From assembly GCA_964529445.1 (NCBI GenBank), contig CAZGWJ010000002.1, positions 1 through 64,000 on the forward strand: a stretch of 64,000 nucleotides of DNA. Direction: 5' to 3'. Origin of the DNA: CAZGWJ01 sp964529445 (GTDB lineage: Bacteria > Oederibacteriota > Muellerivitia > Muellerivitales > Muellerivitaceae). The position numbers and the translations under genes were made by a program. Below are positions 7,924 through 15,048 of this stretch, one piece after another; the first letter of the stretch is position 1; each line of letters begins with the position of its first letter. A model generated the notes under the pieces. The model had not been told where the DNA came from and made no database searches. It was given only the letters and a program-made list of their open reading frames with translations.

Positions 7924-8955
7924 TCAGCGGTTGCCGATGTCGTCGCTCACCGGGGTCTCGACGGGCATCACATTGCCCGGCTCGGGGGCTTCCTCCCCGG
8001 AAACGGCCGGCGCAACCGGGACGGACGGTTCCCCCGGCCCGGCCTCTTCCACCGGATTTTGCGGTTTCGGAGCCTCCTTGACCTTCAGGTTCTTCGGGAT
8101 GATCACGACGCGGCGGCGAAGTCCCTCCCCGCGGCTTTGCGTGGAGACCTCGGCATCGTCCTTCAACGTCATGTGAACGGTCCGCCGGTCCCTCGCGCTC
8201 ATCGGACGCAGGGAAACCTCCTCGCCCGCTTCCTTGGCCTTGGCGGCCAGCGAAAGGGCGAGTTCGCGAAGCTTGTCGTTTTGCCGCTCGTGATAGCTCT
8301 CCACGTCCACGAGCACGAGGCTCTTCTCGTCGACGGTCACGCGCTGAAGGATCTTCTGGACGATGTACTGGACGGCCTCCAGGGTCTGGCCGTGGCGCCC
8401 GATGAGCACGCCTCCGGAGGGCCCCTGGATATCCAGGACGGCGTTTCCATCCCCGTCCCGCCGGCGTTTCACCTTGTCGGGCAGGCCCATTTCCTTCAGG
8501 ATCTTGTTCAGGACCGTTTCGCCGTAGTTCTGAGCGGCCTCCGCCCCCAGTTGGACCCGGATCATGGCGGGTTTGAAACCCAGGATGCCAAGAAAGCCCT
8601 TCGAGCCCTCTTCGACCACCTGGATCTTCATCTGGTCGCGCCCGACTCCGAGGCGACGGGAAGCCTCCTCGATGGCGTCCGCCACCGATCGTCCCGTGAT
8701 CTCGATCCCGGGTTCCCCCCTCCGACGCGGTTCGTCCTCGCCCATCCTCCTCTCGGGCCGGGGACGACGATCACGGTCCCTGTCGCGATTCCCGCCCGGA
8801 CGTCCATATCCGCGATCGCGATCCCTTCCCCGGTCGTCGAATCCCCGGTTGCCGCGATACCCCCCTCGATCCCCGCCCCGGTTCGAACGCCCCCCCCGAC
8901 CGGGTCTTCCGCCGCGGTCGTTGCGGCGCTGGTTTCCGTTCTGTTCCTTGTTCAT
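7924..8955 (-). CDS. jag: Jag/KhpB family RNA-binding protein with Arg/Gly-rich N-terminus
   Basis: A 343-residue KhpB (Jag, EloR) relative: Jag_N domain (about 80-130, with GSKGFLGILGFKP), a KH-II domain (GGVLIGRHGQTLEAV) and an R3H domain (RRTVH pattern). KhpB binds RNA and influences cell elongation and division in Gram-positives. The first about 70 residues are an RG/DR-rich low-complexity tail, and about 55 acidic, Pro-rich residues follow the R3H domain. The start ATG 8955 overlaps the yidC stop (ATGA), so translation is coupled. Confidence 0.9.
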   Translation of the reverse strand: MNKEQNGNQRRNDRGGRPGRGGRSNRGGDRGGYRGNRGFDDRGRDRDRGYGRPGGNRDRDRDRRPRPERRMGEDEPRRRGEPGIEITGRSVADAIEEASRRLGVGRDQMKIQVVEEGSKGFLGILGFKPAMIRVQLGAEAAQNYGETVLNKILKEMGLPDKVKRRRDGDGNAVLDIQGPSGGVLIGRHGQTLEAVQYIVQKILQRVTVDEKSLVLVDVESYHERQNDKLRELALSLAAKAKEAGEEVSLRPMSARDRRTVHMTLKDDAEVSTQSRGEGLRRRVVIIPKNLKVKEAPKPQNPVEEAGPGEPSVPVAPAVSGEEAPEPGNVMPVETPVSDDIGNR

Positions 8956-10670
8956 TTGGCTTGTATCCTCGCCTTCTTCAGTTGCCGGTTCACCATCTTC
9001 TGCTGAACGATGGACAGCAGGTTGGTCACCACCCAGTACAAGAGGAGCCCCGAGGGCCATTGCATCGAGATGGCGGTGAGAAAAACCGGGAAAAACCACA
9101 TCATGAACTTCTGCTGGCCACCCTGGGCCGATTGGCCCATCTGGCCGGACACCCTCTGCTGGACGATCATGGAGACACCCATCAGAAGGGGTAACACATA
9201 CGACGGATCCCTGAGGGAGAGATCGCGGATCCAGAGGATGAAGGGGGCGCCGCGGAGCTCGACCGTGTGGACGAGCGTGGCGTAGAGGGCAAAGAAAACC
9301 GGGATCTGAAGGAGCATGGGCAGACAGCCCCCCATGGGATTAATGCCGGCTTTCTGGTAGAGGACGCTCATTTCCTGCTGTTGCTTGGTGCGATCGTTGG
9401 CGTATTTCTTCTTCAAAGCCTCCAGCTGGGGCTGGATGTCCTTCATCTTGCGCTGCATCTCGGACATGTGGATGTAGGAGGAGTGGGTGGGCCACCAGAG
9501 GAGGATTTTCACGAGGATCGAGAGCAGGATGATGGCCAGTCCCCAGTTCCCGAACCACTCGAAGAAGATCTTGAGCAGCTTCAACATGTACACGCTGATG
9601 AAACCGAACATCCCGAAATCGAGAACCCGGTCCAGCTCCAATCCCAGTTCCTTGAGAGGACGGTATTCCTGGGGCCCCAGGAAAACGCGTCCCGAGCGTC
9701 GGAATGCCTCCCCCTTCAAGAGGGAAGGAACGGCGTAGGTGAGGATCGGGCGCGGTGCGAAGGACTTGGGATCGATGGCCGGCTCAAGCTCCTTCTCGGT
9801 GGCCGGCAGGAAGGCGTTGAAATCGCGTGCCACCCGGGCCCCGGCCGGGGTCGCGGGATCCGGGATCAGGGCGGCCACGAAGAACTGGTCCGCCAAGGCC
9901 GCCCAGGACACCGGGGCCGGGACGATCACTTCCTCCCGTGTCTTCTTGGTCTTCTGGGTCTCCATCTTCCCGCCGGCGAAGGTGGCCACGCGCAGGCCGC
10001 CGGCCTGCGATTGCGTGCCCGTGAATTCCTCGATGCCCAGCGAGGGGGCCCATTCCATCGACATCGTCCCCGAGGGGAGCTCCCGGCGTCCCAGGTTCTT
10101 GACCGCCACCTCGTACCCGAACAAATAGGACCCGTTGGTGAAAATGAATGACTTCTCGACCCACACGCCTTCGCTGGTCCGCGCCCGGAAAAGCAGGCGG
10201 TGGGTTTCCCCTTCCGTCGAAAGTTTTTTGGATTCGCCGACGAACTCGAAAGGAAGCGTGGAGAGCCCCGGAAGGGCCGGGTGCGAAAGGGTCAGGGGAC
10301 TGGGTTGTTCGGGATGGACGTGGACGAGCTGGACGGGTTCCTTCGTGCGCCGATCCTTGAACCGGGCCAGGGAGTATCCCGTCAGCACGGCGCCTCGGCT
10401 GGAAAACACCGCCTCGTAGTCGTCGGTGACGATCGTCACGGATCGAACGGGGATGTCCGCGGCCTGGCGGACGGGGGGAACGTTCTCGACAACCTTCTCG
10501 ACGCGGGAGGAGGAAGTGACGTCTCCCGAGCTCTTCGCGGTCGATGCGGCCGCCGGGATGGAGCCGGCGGTCGAGGCGGGCGGCGGAGGCGGGGCGGCGA
10601 ATTGGCTCCAGACGACCAGGATCAGGGTCGATAGGATGAGGAAAATGAAAAAGCGTCCTTGGTTCTCCAA
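8952..10670 (-). CDS. yidC: Membrane protein insertase YidC
   Basis: YidC inserts and folds inner-membrane proteins, alone or with SecYEG. A first membrane segment (residues 8-22) is followed by a Pro/Ala stretch, a large periplasmic beta domain (about 60-340), and the conserved core from about 355 to 560 with GGCLPMLLQIPVFFALY. At 572 residues with a periplasmic domain it is the Gram-negative form. The likely start is TTG 10670 with a G-run 5-10 nt upstream. It lies in the rpmH-rnpA-yidD-yidC-jag cluster. Confidence 0.96.
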   Translation of the reverse strand: MENQGRFFIFLILSTLILVVWSQFAAPPPPPASTAGSIPAAASTAKSSGDVTSSSRVEKVVENVPPVRQAADIPVRSVTIVTDDYEAVFSSRGAVLTGYSLARFKDRRTKEPVQLVHVHPEQPSPLTLSHPALPGLSTLPFEFVGESKKLSTEGETHRLLFRARTSEGVWVEKSFIFTNGSYLFGYEVAVKNLGRRELPSGTMSMEWAPSLGIEEFTGTQSQAGGLRVATFAGGKMETQKTKKTREEVIVPAPVSWAALADQFFVAALIPDPATPAGARVARDFNAFLPATEKELEPAIDPKSFAPRPILTYAVPSLLKGEAFRRSGRVFLGPQEYRPLKELGLELDRVLDFGMFGFISVYMLKLLKIFFEWFGNWGLAIILLSILVKILLWWPTHSSYIHMSEMQRKMKDIQPQLEALKKKYANDRTKQQQEMSVLYQKAGINPMGGCLPMLLQIPVFFALYATLVHTVELRGAPFILWIRDLSLRDPSYVLPLLMGVSMIVQQRVSGQMGQSAQGGQQKFMMWFFPVFLTAISMQWPSGLLLYWVVTNLLSIVQQKMVNRQLKKARIQAK

Positions 10671-10694
10671 AGAAGACCCCCGTACTCTTTTCTG

Positions 10695-10904
10695 TTATGG
10701 AACGGGGTGGAACCCTCCGGACGAAAAAGGATGGCAGCGACCCAAACGACGGAAGCCCAAACCCAGTCCCTTGACGACGCCGTGTCGTTCGATGGCCTGA
10801 CGGGCATATTCCGAGCAACTGGGCGTGAACCTGCAGGACGGGGGGAGGTATGGCGAAATGAACCGCTGATAGCCCCGGATCAGGATTAAAAGTCCACGCT
10901 TCAT
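10695..10904 (-). CDS. yidD: Membrane protein insertion efficiency factor YidD
   Basis: A 69-residue YidD, starting MKRGLLILIRGYQRFISPYL with the family core CRFTPSCSEYA and a GRCHPF motif. YidD is a small membrane-associated protein linked to YidC-dependent insertion. ATG 10904 was chosen because the family begins here; the long upstream extension of the frame overlaps rnpA and is spurious. It sits between rnpA (44 nt gap) and yidC (24 nt gap). Confidence 0.93.
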   Translation of the reverse strand: MKRGLLILIRGYQRFISPYLPPSCRFTPSCSEYARQAIERHGVVKGLGLGFRRLGRCHPFSSGGFHPVP

Positions 10905-10948
10905 GAAGGGTCCTTGACGATCCTCTGTCGTCCCGCGGCCCGAAACCC

Positions 10949-11326
10949 TCAAGGAGCGTCGGTCCGGGGACTCTTCGTCCGGTTCAGAAGGCCAGATCGC
11001 CGAGCCAGGGTCAGGAAGGAATTCCGTAGCTCTTCGAACGTGGCGTTCACGGCGCCGGGTTGGGGTATCACAATGACCTGGTACCCCCCCCTGAACGGCG
11101 CCATCTCCACCCGGTAGATCTCTCTTAAACGTCTCTTCACGAGATTGCGTTGGTGGGCCTTCCCGAGGGCCCGCCCCACCGAAACCCCGAACTTCCTCAA
11201 GCCCTCCGTGCCGGTGAATTGCACGTAAAGGGCAAGCTTCCCGTCCTTCAGCTTCTTGCATTGCTGGAAGACGGCCTTGAATTCTCCGGATCCTCCCAAC
11301 CGCTCCTTCCTGGGGAATCGCGGCAT
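10949..11326 (-). CDS. rnpA: Ribonuclease P protein component
   Basis: 125-residue RnpA, the protein subunit assisting RNase P RNA in maturing tRNA 5' ends. The RNR signature is visible as KAHQRNLVKRRLREIYR, with the preceding FGVSVGRALG. The first residues MPRFPRKERLGGSGEFKAVF fit the family start at ATG 11326. It lies 30 nt after rpmH, the normal arrangement. Confidence 0.95.
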   Translation of the reverse strand: MPRFPRKERLGGSGEFKAVFQQCKKLKDGKLALYVQFTGTEGLRKFGVSVGRALGKAHQRNLVKRRLREIYRVEMAPFRGGYQVIVIPQPGAVNATFEELRNSFLTLARRSGLLNRTKSPRTDAP

Positions 11327-11356
11327 GCGAAGATCCTTCCTACCGATCTCGGGAAA

Positions 11357-11494
11357 CTATTGGACGCTGACCCGCTTGCGTCCCTTTTGGCGACGGGACG
11401 ACAAGACCCGACGGCCTCCAACACTCCTCATCCTTTTCCGGAACCCATGGACCTTCTGGCGCTTGCGCAGGTTCGGCTGGAAAGTTCGTTTCAT
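11357..11494 (-). CDS. rpmH: 50S ribosomal protein L34
   Basis: A 45-residue, extremely basic protein beginning MKRTFQPNLRKRQKVHGFRK and continuing with GGRRVLSSRRQKGRKR, an unambiguous L34. The start is ATG 11494 and the stop TAG at 11357. It is the first gene of the minus-strand cluster that reads away from dnaA. Confidence 0.97.
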   Translation of the reverse strand: MKRTFQPNLRKRQKVHGFRKRMRSVGGRRVLSSRRQKGRKRVSVQ

Positions 11495-11899
11495 CTCGTT
11501 GGATCCTCACGTTCGGTGCCGCCCCGGATGGGGGGGCCCTTCGGGTTTGCCTTATAGAAAAGGGGGCTGATTCTAGCCCATCCGGCGCCGGAGCGTCAAC
11601 GAAAGCCGGGAACGGGCGGTTTTTCCGGGGGTTTATCCGGCGGGTCTCCCGAAGCCCTTCCTTTCCCGAACCGTGGTTTTCATCCCGGCCCGGGGCTTTT
11701 CCTTCCACGACCCGGAACGGGAAGGCGGAGCCCCCTTCCCGCCTCCGGCATTCGGTGACGTCCGTCTGCGAGGGAAAGTCGGGGCTCCCCTCTGCATCCT
11801 GTTCGTCGTACTGGCCGGGAGCGGTCCTGCTAAACTAACCGCCACCGGAGCGGAAACAACCTCCTCGCCCCGATCCCCACGGCCCGGAAAAGGAACGCC
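11495..11899. other. Strand-switch intergenic region between rpmH and the ABC transporter
   Basis: No convincing gene. Genes to the left are almost all on the minus strand, those to the right almost all on plus. It holds the rpmH promoter (11570-11599, minus). AAAGGAA just ahead of the TTG at 11900 is the ribosome site of the ATPase. No riboswitch or DnaA box was seen here. Confidence 0.6.
11570..11599 (-). promoter_or_regulatory. Sigma70-type promoter of the rpmH operon
   Basis: On the minus strand TTGACG (11599-11594) is followed after 18 nt by TAGAAT (11575-11570), about 75 nt upstream of the rpmH start. Both boxes are one mismatch from consensus. Confidence 0.65.
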
Positions 11900-12691
11900 T
11901 TGGACCTCCTGAAAACCCGGGAACTTTCCTATCGATATCCCGATCTCCCGTCCTTCCGGCTGGAGAACGTTTCGCTGTCTTTTGCCGGAGGATCCTTCAC
12001 GGGTCTTTTGGGACCCAACGGTTCGGGGAAATCCACCCTCCTCAAACTGCTGGCCGGTTTCCTGAAACCGCGTTTCGGGAGCGTCCTCCTGGAAGGGAAG
12101 AACCTCCTCGGGATGGACGGAGGATGGCGGGCCCGAAGGATCGCCTTCGTGCCCCAATCCTTCCATGCGACCTTTCCTTTCACCGCATGGGACCTGGTGC
12201 TCATGGGTCGTCATCCGCATCGGAACCGCTTTCGCCCCGTCGACGCGGAAGACCGGCGGATCTGCGAGGGGGCCTTGAAGCGTTGTGACGCCCTTCCTTT
12301 CAAGGACCGGCTATTGGAGGATCTTTCCGGCGGGGAGAGACAGCGCGTCCTTCTGGCCTCGGCCCTGGCCCAGCAACCCCGCATCCTTCTCCTGGACGAG
12401 CCCGCCACCTCCCTCGACTTGTCCCATCAGGTATCCCTCTTCGGCCTCCTGGGCGAACTCGTCAGGAAGGAAGGGCTTTGCGTGATCTGCGCCCTGCACG
12501 ACCTGAACCAGGCGCTCCGCTCCTTCCCCCGCGTGGTGCTCCTGCAAGCGGGACGGGTGGCGGCGGACGGCATCCCCGCCAAGGTGTTGACCGGCCGGAA
12601 TGTTCGCGCCATCTACGGGGTTTCGGTTCGTCGGGTCCCGGCTCCCGGTCGTTCCTTCCTGCTGATCCCCGGTAAGGTGGTTTCCCGATGA
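11900..12691 (+). CDS. ABC transporter ATP-binding protein, cobalamin/Fe-siderophore type
   Basis: 263 residues with Walker A GPNGSGKST (38-46), signature LSGGERQRV (about 142) and Walker B ILLLDEPATSLDL. It belongs to the FecE/BtuD/FhuC group that energises uptake of metal chelates across the inner membrane. The start is TTG 11900 (AAAGGAA 5 nt upstream). It overlaps the following FecCD permease by ATGA. The nearby cobalamin riboswitch and BtuB-like receptor suggest B12 as cargo (BtuD), but iron-siderophore remains possible. No periplasmic binding protein (BtuF) gene is seen nearby. Confidence 0.88.
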   Translation: MDLLKTRELSYRYPDLPSFRLENVSLSFAGGSFTGLLGPNGSGKSTLLKLLAGFLKPRFGSVLLEGKNLLGMDGGWRARRIAFVPQSFHATFPFTAWDLVLMGRHPHRNRFRPVDAEDRRICEGALKRCDALPFKDRLLEDLSGGERQRVLLASALAQQPRILLLDEPATSLDLSHQVSLFGLLGELVRKEGLCVICALHDLNQALRSFPRVVLLQAGRVAADGIPAKVLTGRNVRAIYGVSVRRVPAPGRSFLLIPGKVVSR

Positions 12692-13689
12692 ACCGGAGAA
12701 AACCCCGCGCCGCCTTGCTGATCTCCTTCCTCCTGTTCATGGCGGCCCTCGGCGTCTGCCCGTTCGTGGGACCTGCCGATCTTTCCTGGCGGTCCCTGGT
12801 CCCCGGATCGACGCATCCCGATTCGGTCATCTTCTTCTCCGTGCGTCTTCCTCGCGTCCTGCTGGCCCTTCTGGCGGGTGCCGCCCTTTCCTGCGCCGGG
12901 GTCGTCTTCCAAACCGCGCTTCGGAACCCCTTGGCTTGCCCCTACACGCTCGGTGTGGCCGGTGGGGCTTCCCTGGGAGCCGTGGTCTCCTTTCTCATGC
13001 CCTGGCCCGCCGCCGTCGCGGGATTCCCCACCCTGACCCTGTCCTCGCTGGCCGGGTCGTTCTTCGCCATCCTTCTCGTCCTGGGCGTCTCCTCGTCCGT
13101 GCGTCCCCTTTCCGTTCCCACGCTGGTTCTCGGGGGCGTCACGGTCAATTTCCTGTTCAACGCCCTCGTCATCCTCCTTCACCAAGCGGCGGATCCCGCC
13201 CAGGGAGCCTCGGTTCTTCACTGGCTCCTGGGAAGTCTTGACGCGGCAGACCCGCCCTCCGTCCTTCGATTGATCCTCGGGTTCGCGCCGGCGGTCATCC
13301 TGCTCCTCTTCATCGCACGCGACCTGGACCTCCTGGCGGCGGGGGAGGAGTTCGCCTCCTCGCGCGGCGTGGCGACCGCACGGACCACGGCCCTCTCCCT
13401 GACGATTGCGTCCCTCTTGACCGGCCTCGTGGTGGCCCATGCGGGTCCGATCGGTTTCGTCGGCCTGCTCGTCCCCCACGCCCTGCGTCCGTTCACGGGA
13501 CCCGGACATCGTCGCCTGCTCATCGCGTCGGGCCTTGCGGGGGGCGCGTTCCTCGCCTCCTGTGACGCCGTGGCGCGATCCATCCTTTCCCCGGCGGAAG
13601 TGCCCGTGGGCGTGATCACGGCGCTCTTGGGAGGAACCGTCTTTCTGTTCCTGTTGTTCCGGATGAGGCGTCCCTTCTCCCTGCGATGA
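12688..13689 (+). CDS. FecCD-family ABC transporter permease (BtuC-like)
   Basis: 333-residue polytopic membrane protein of the FecCD family, about ten hydrophobic segments. It carries typical motifs: RLPRVLLALLAGAALSCAG near residue 60, NPLACPYTLGVAGGASLGA, and GPIGFVGLLVPHALR in the C-terminal half. It forms the inner-membrane channel partner of the preceding ATPase, to which it is translationally coupled. Cargo is probably cobalamin by context. Confidence 0.9.
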   Translation: MNRRKPRAALLISFLLFMAALGVCPFVGPADLSWRSLVPGSTHPDSVIFFSVRLPRVLLALLAGAALSCAGVVFQTALRNPLACPYTLGVAGGASLGAVVSFLMPWPAAVAGFPTLTLSSLAGSFFAILLVLGVSSSVRPLSVPTLVLGGVTVNFLFNALVILLHQAADPAQGASVLHWLLGSLDAADPPSVLRLILGFAPAVILLLFIARDLDLLAAGEEFASSRGVATARTTALSLTIASLLTGLVVAHAGPIGFVGLLVPHALRPFTGPGHRRLLIASGLAGGAFLASCDAVARSILSPAEVPVGVITALLGGTVFLFLLFRMRRPFSLR

Positions 13690-14030
13690 AAGCGACCCCC
13701 TCCACGATCGCGGTCCCTTCGAACGCGAACCCCCCTCGGCATCCCCGGGGAATCCTCCACCCGCCTTTTCCATCAACCTGGGAGTTATGAAAACCGGGCG
13801 ATTCCTTTCCCGGGCAGGCACATTGCCTAATATTTGGAACAGCACATGTGGTGACGCCGAACAAATAATGTTCAAGACAAGTCTTTGTGCCAATAATCCC
13901 TAATATTGGTCGCGATTTTCAGGTATTAGAAAAATGGCCGTTTAGCGTTCAAATTGCAAAATAGTGGTATGCTCATTAAGGTAAACGTTGCCCCGTGGGA
14001 TGTTTTCGAGCGTTTAATAAGGAGGATCTC
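13690..14030. other. Intergenic region upstream of the HTH protein
   Basis: No gene seen. The second half (13790-13990) is AT-rich, with two similar phrases, GCCTAATATT and CCCTAATATTGG, about 85 bp apart. A TATGCT near 13969 could be a -10 for the next gene. AAGGAGG directly before 14031 is a strong ribosome site. Confidence 0.4.
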
Positions 14031-14639
14031 ATGAGATTCCCGGCGAGGGTCGACAAGAAGAATCTGACTCGCGGTTTGCATACCTTGGGACGTCTCTGGT
14101 CGCGCGGCTTGGTCCCTGAAGATCTGGAACGCCATTTCATGCTCTATTGGTTCCTCATCTGCGGCGGCAACATCCTCGAGGCGGCTCGACGTCTCAAGAT
14201 CCATCGCAACACCATCCAAGGATACTTCCTTCGCTTCCATTATTCGCGAAGGGCTGTGCGTCTCCGCCACGCCTGGATGCGCTTGAAAACGCGTTTCCCG
14301 CGCAAGGACGAGGCGCAACTCTTTCATGCCTTCTACGGTAAATACGGTTCGAAACCTTCCTTCGCAGGCGAGGAAACCCGAGGTCTCGTCTCACTCTGGT
14401 CCGCAGGTTTTCCCATGAAGGTCCTGAAAGCCCATTATCTGCTCTGGGCCTCCCGGAAAGGGAAGTCACGGGACTGGATCGAATCCCGTCTCGGTTTCTC
14501 CAACCGCCACCAATTGCGCATCTTCGGTTCGATCGGCCGTGCCGGCTCCCGCGAGAATTTCTGGTTGGCACCTCTGTCCCCGAAGCGCGACGAATGGTAC
14601 CTGCCCCGCTATCGGAAGATCATCGCCCGCAAACGCTGA
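14031..14639 (+). CDS. Hypothetical protein with a Fis-type helix-turn-helix
   Basis: 202 residues, basic. Residues about 37-65 (GGNILEAARRLKIHRNTIQG) match the Fis/NtrC C-terminal HTH pattern, in which a helix-turn-helix ends in an R-x-T-I/L recognition helix. The rest (repeated W, R/K-rich helices, QLFHAFYGKYG) matches nothing I recognise. The start ATG 14031 has AAGGAGG 6 nt upstream; an upstream in-frame ATG lacks one. It sits alone between the ABC transporter and the cobalamin riboswitch, followed by a strong terminator. Probably a DNA-binding protein; its targets are unknown. Confidence 0.6.
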   Translation: MRFPARVDKKNLTRGLHTLGRLWSRGLVPEDLERHFMLYWFLICGGNILEAARRLKIHRNTIQGYFLRFHYSRRAVRLRHAWMRLKTRFPRKDEAQLFHAFYGKYGSKPSFAGEETRGLVSLWSAGFPMKVLKAHYLLWASRKGKSRDWIESRLGFSNRHQLRIFGSIGRAGSRENFWLAPLSPKRDEWYLPRYRKIIARKR

Positions 14640-14660
14640 CGTCTCTTTCTCCCGCTTTTC

Positions 14661-14696
14661 GGCCCCCGGAATCCCCTTTCCGGGGGCCTCTTCTTT
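14661..14696 (+). terminator. Rho-independent terminator after the HTH gene
   Basis: Perfect stem GGCCCCCGGAA/TTCCGGGGGCC with a short loop, followed by TCTTCTTT. Confidence 0.85.
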
Positions 14697-14714
14697 GGAT
14701 GTCCTCCTTCCCGC

Positions 14715-14743
14715 TTGACTCCGTTCCTGCGCCGCCCTATGTT
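14715..14743 (+). promoter_or_regulatory. Sigma70-type promoter of the B12 receptor operon
   Basis: TTGACT (14715-14720), 17-nt spacer, TATGTT (14738-14743). The predicted start point near 14750 falls just before the riboswitch closing stem at 14758. Confidence 0.7.
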
Positions 14744-14757
14744 GTCCTGCGTTGTCA

Positions 14758-14916
14758 CTCGAGGTGTTCGGGAAGCCGGTGAGATTCCGGCGCGGACCCG
14801 CCACTGTCAGGGACGTCGTATCGCGCGAAACCATCCCGCTCAGGGAGTCCACTGTCCCCCGTTGGGGACGGGAAGGACCGGCCAGCGCAGTCCCAAGCCA
14901 GGAGACCGGCCTCGAG
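14758..14916 (+). ncRNA. Cobalamin riboswitch
   Basis: Shows the conserved B12-aptamer core: GGGAAGCCGGTGAGATTCCG, then GCGGACCCGCCACTGT, and later AGTCCC...AGGAGACCGG. A perfect 7-bp closing stem CTCGAGG (14758-14764)/CCTCGAG (14910-14916) frames it. It precedes a TonB-dependent receptor, the usual partner, and a terminator hairpin lies 73 nt downstream, so bound cobalamin probably ends transcription early. Confidence 0.92.
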
Positions 14917-14988
14917 GAAATGACCGTCCGTCCTCTCCGGGATCGAGGGGCGCGGTTCACCGGACCCTCGCTCCCGATGGCCCTTGAA

Positions 14989-15023
14989 CCCGTCCTCCGC
15001 CCGACTGGAGGCCGGGTTTTTTT
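14989..15023 (+). terminator. Riboswitch-controlled terminator
   Basis: CCCG-T-CCTCC pairs with GGAGG-C-CGGG (one mismatch) and is followed by T7 (15017-15023). It sits between the aptamer and the receptor start: the expression platform for transcription attenuation. Confidence 0.8.
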
Positions 15024-15048
15024 GTTGGCCTCGGGGAGTGGGCCGAAC

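Noticed and set aside
13812..13827. Possible sigma54 promoter upstream of the HTH gene
   Set aside because: GG-N10-GC is met (GGGCAGGCACATTGCC) but the -24 box is poor and it lies about 200 bp from the gene.
12613..13893. 426-codon minus-strand frame opposite the ABC permease
   Set aside because: Composition is Gly/Arg/Glu-rich shadow; the permease on the plus strand is convincing.
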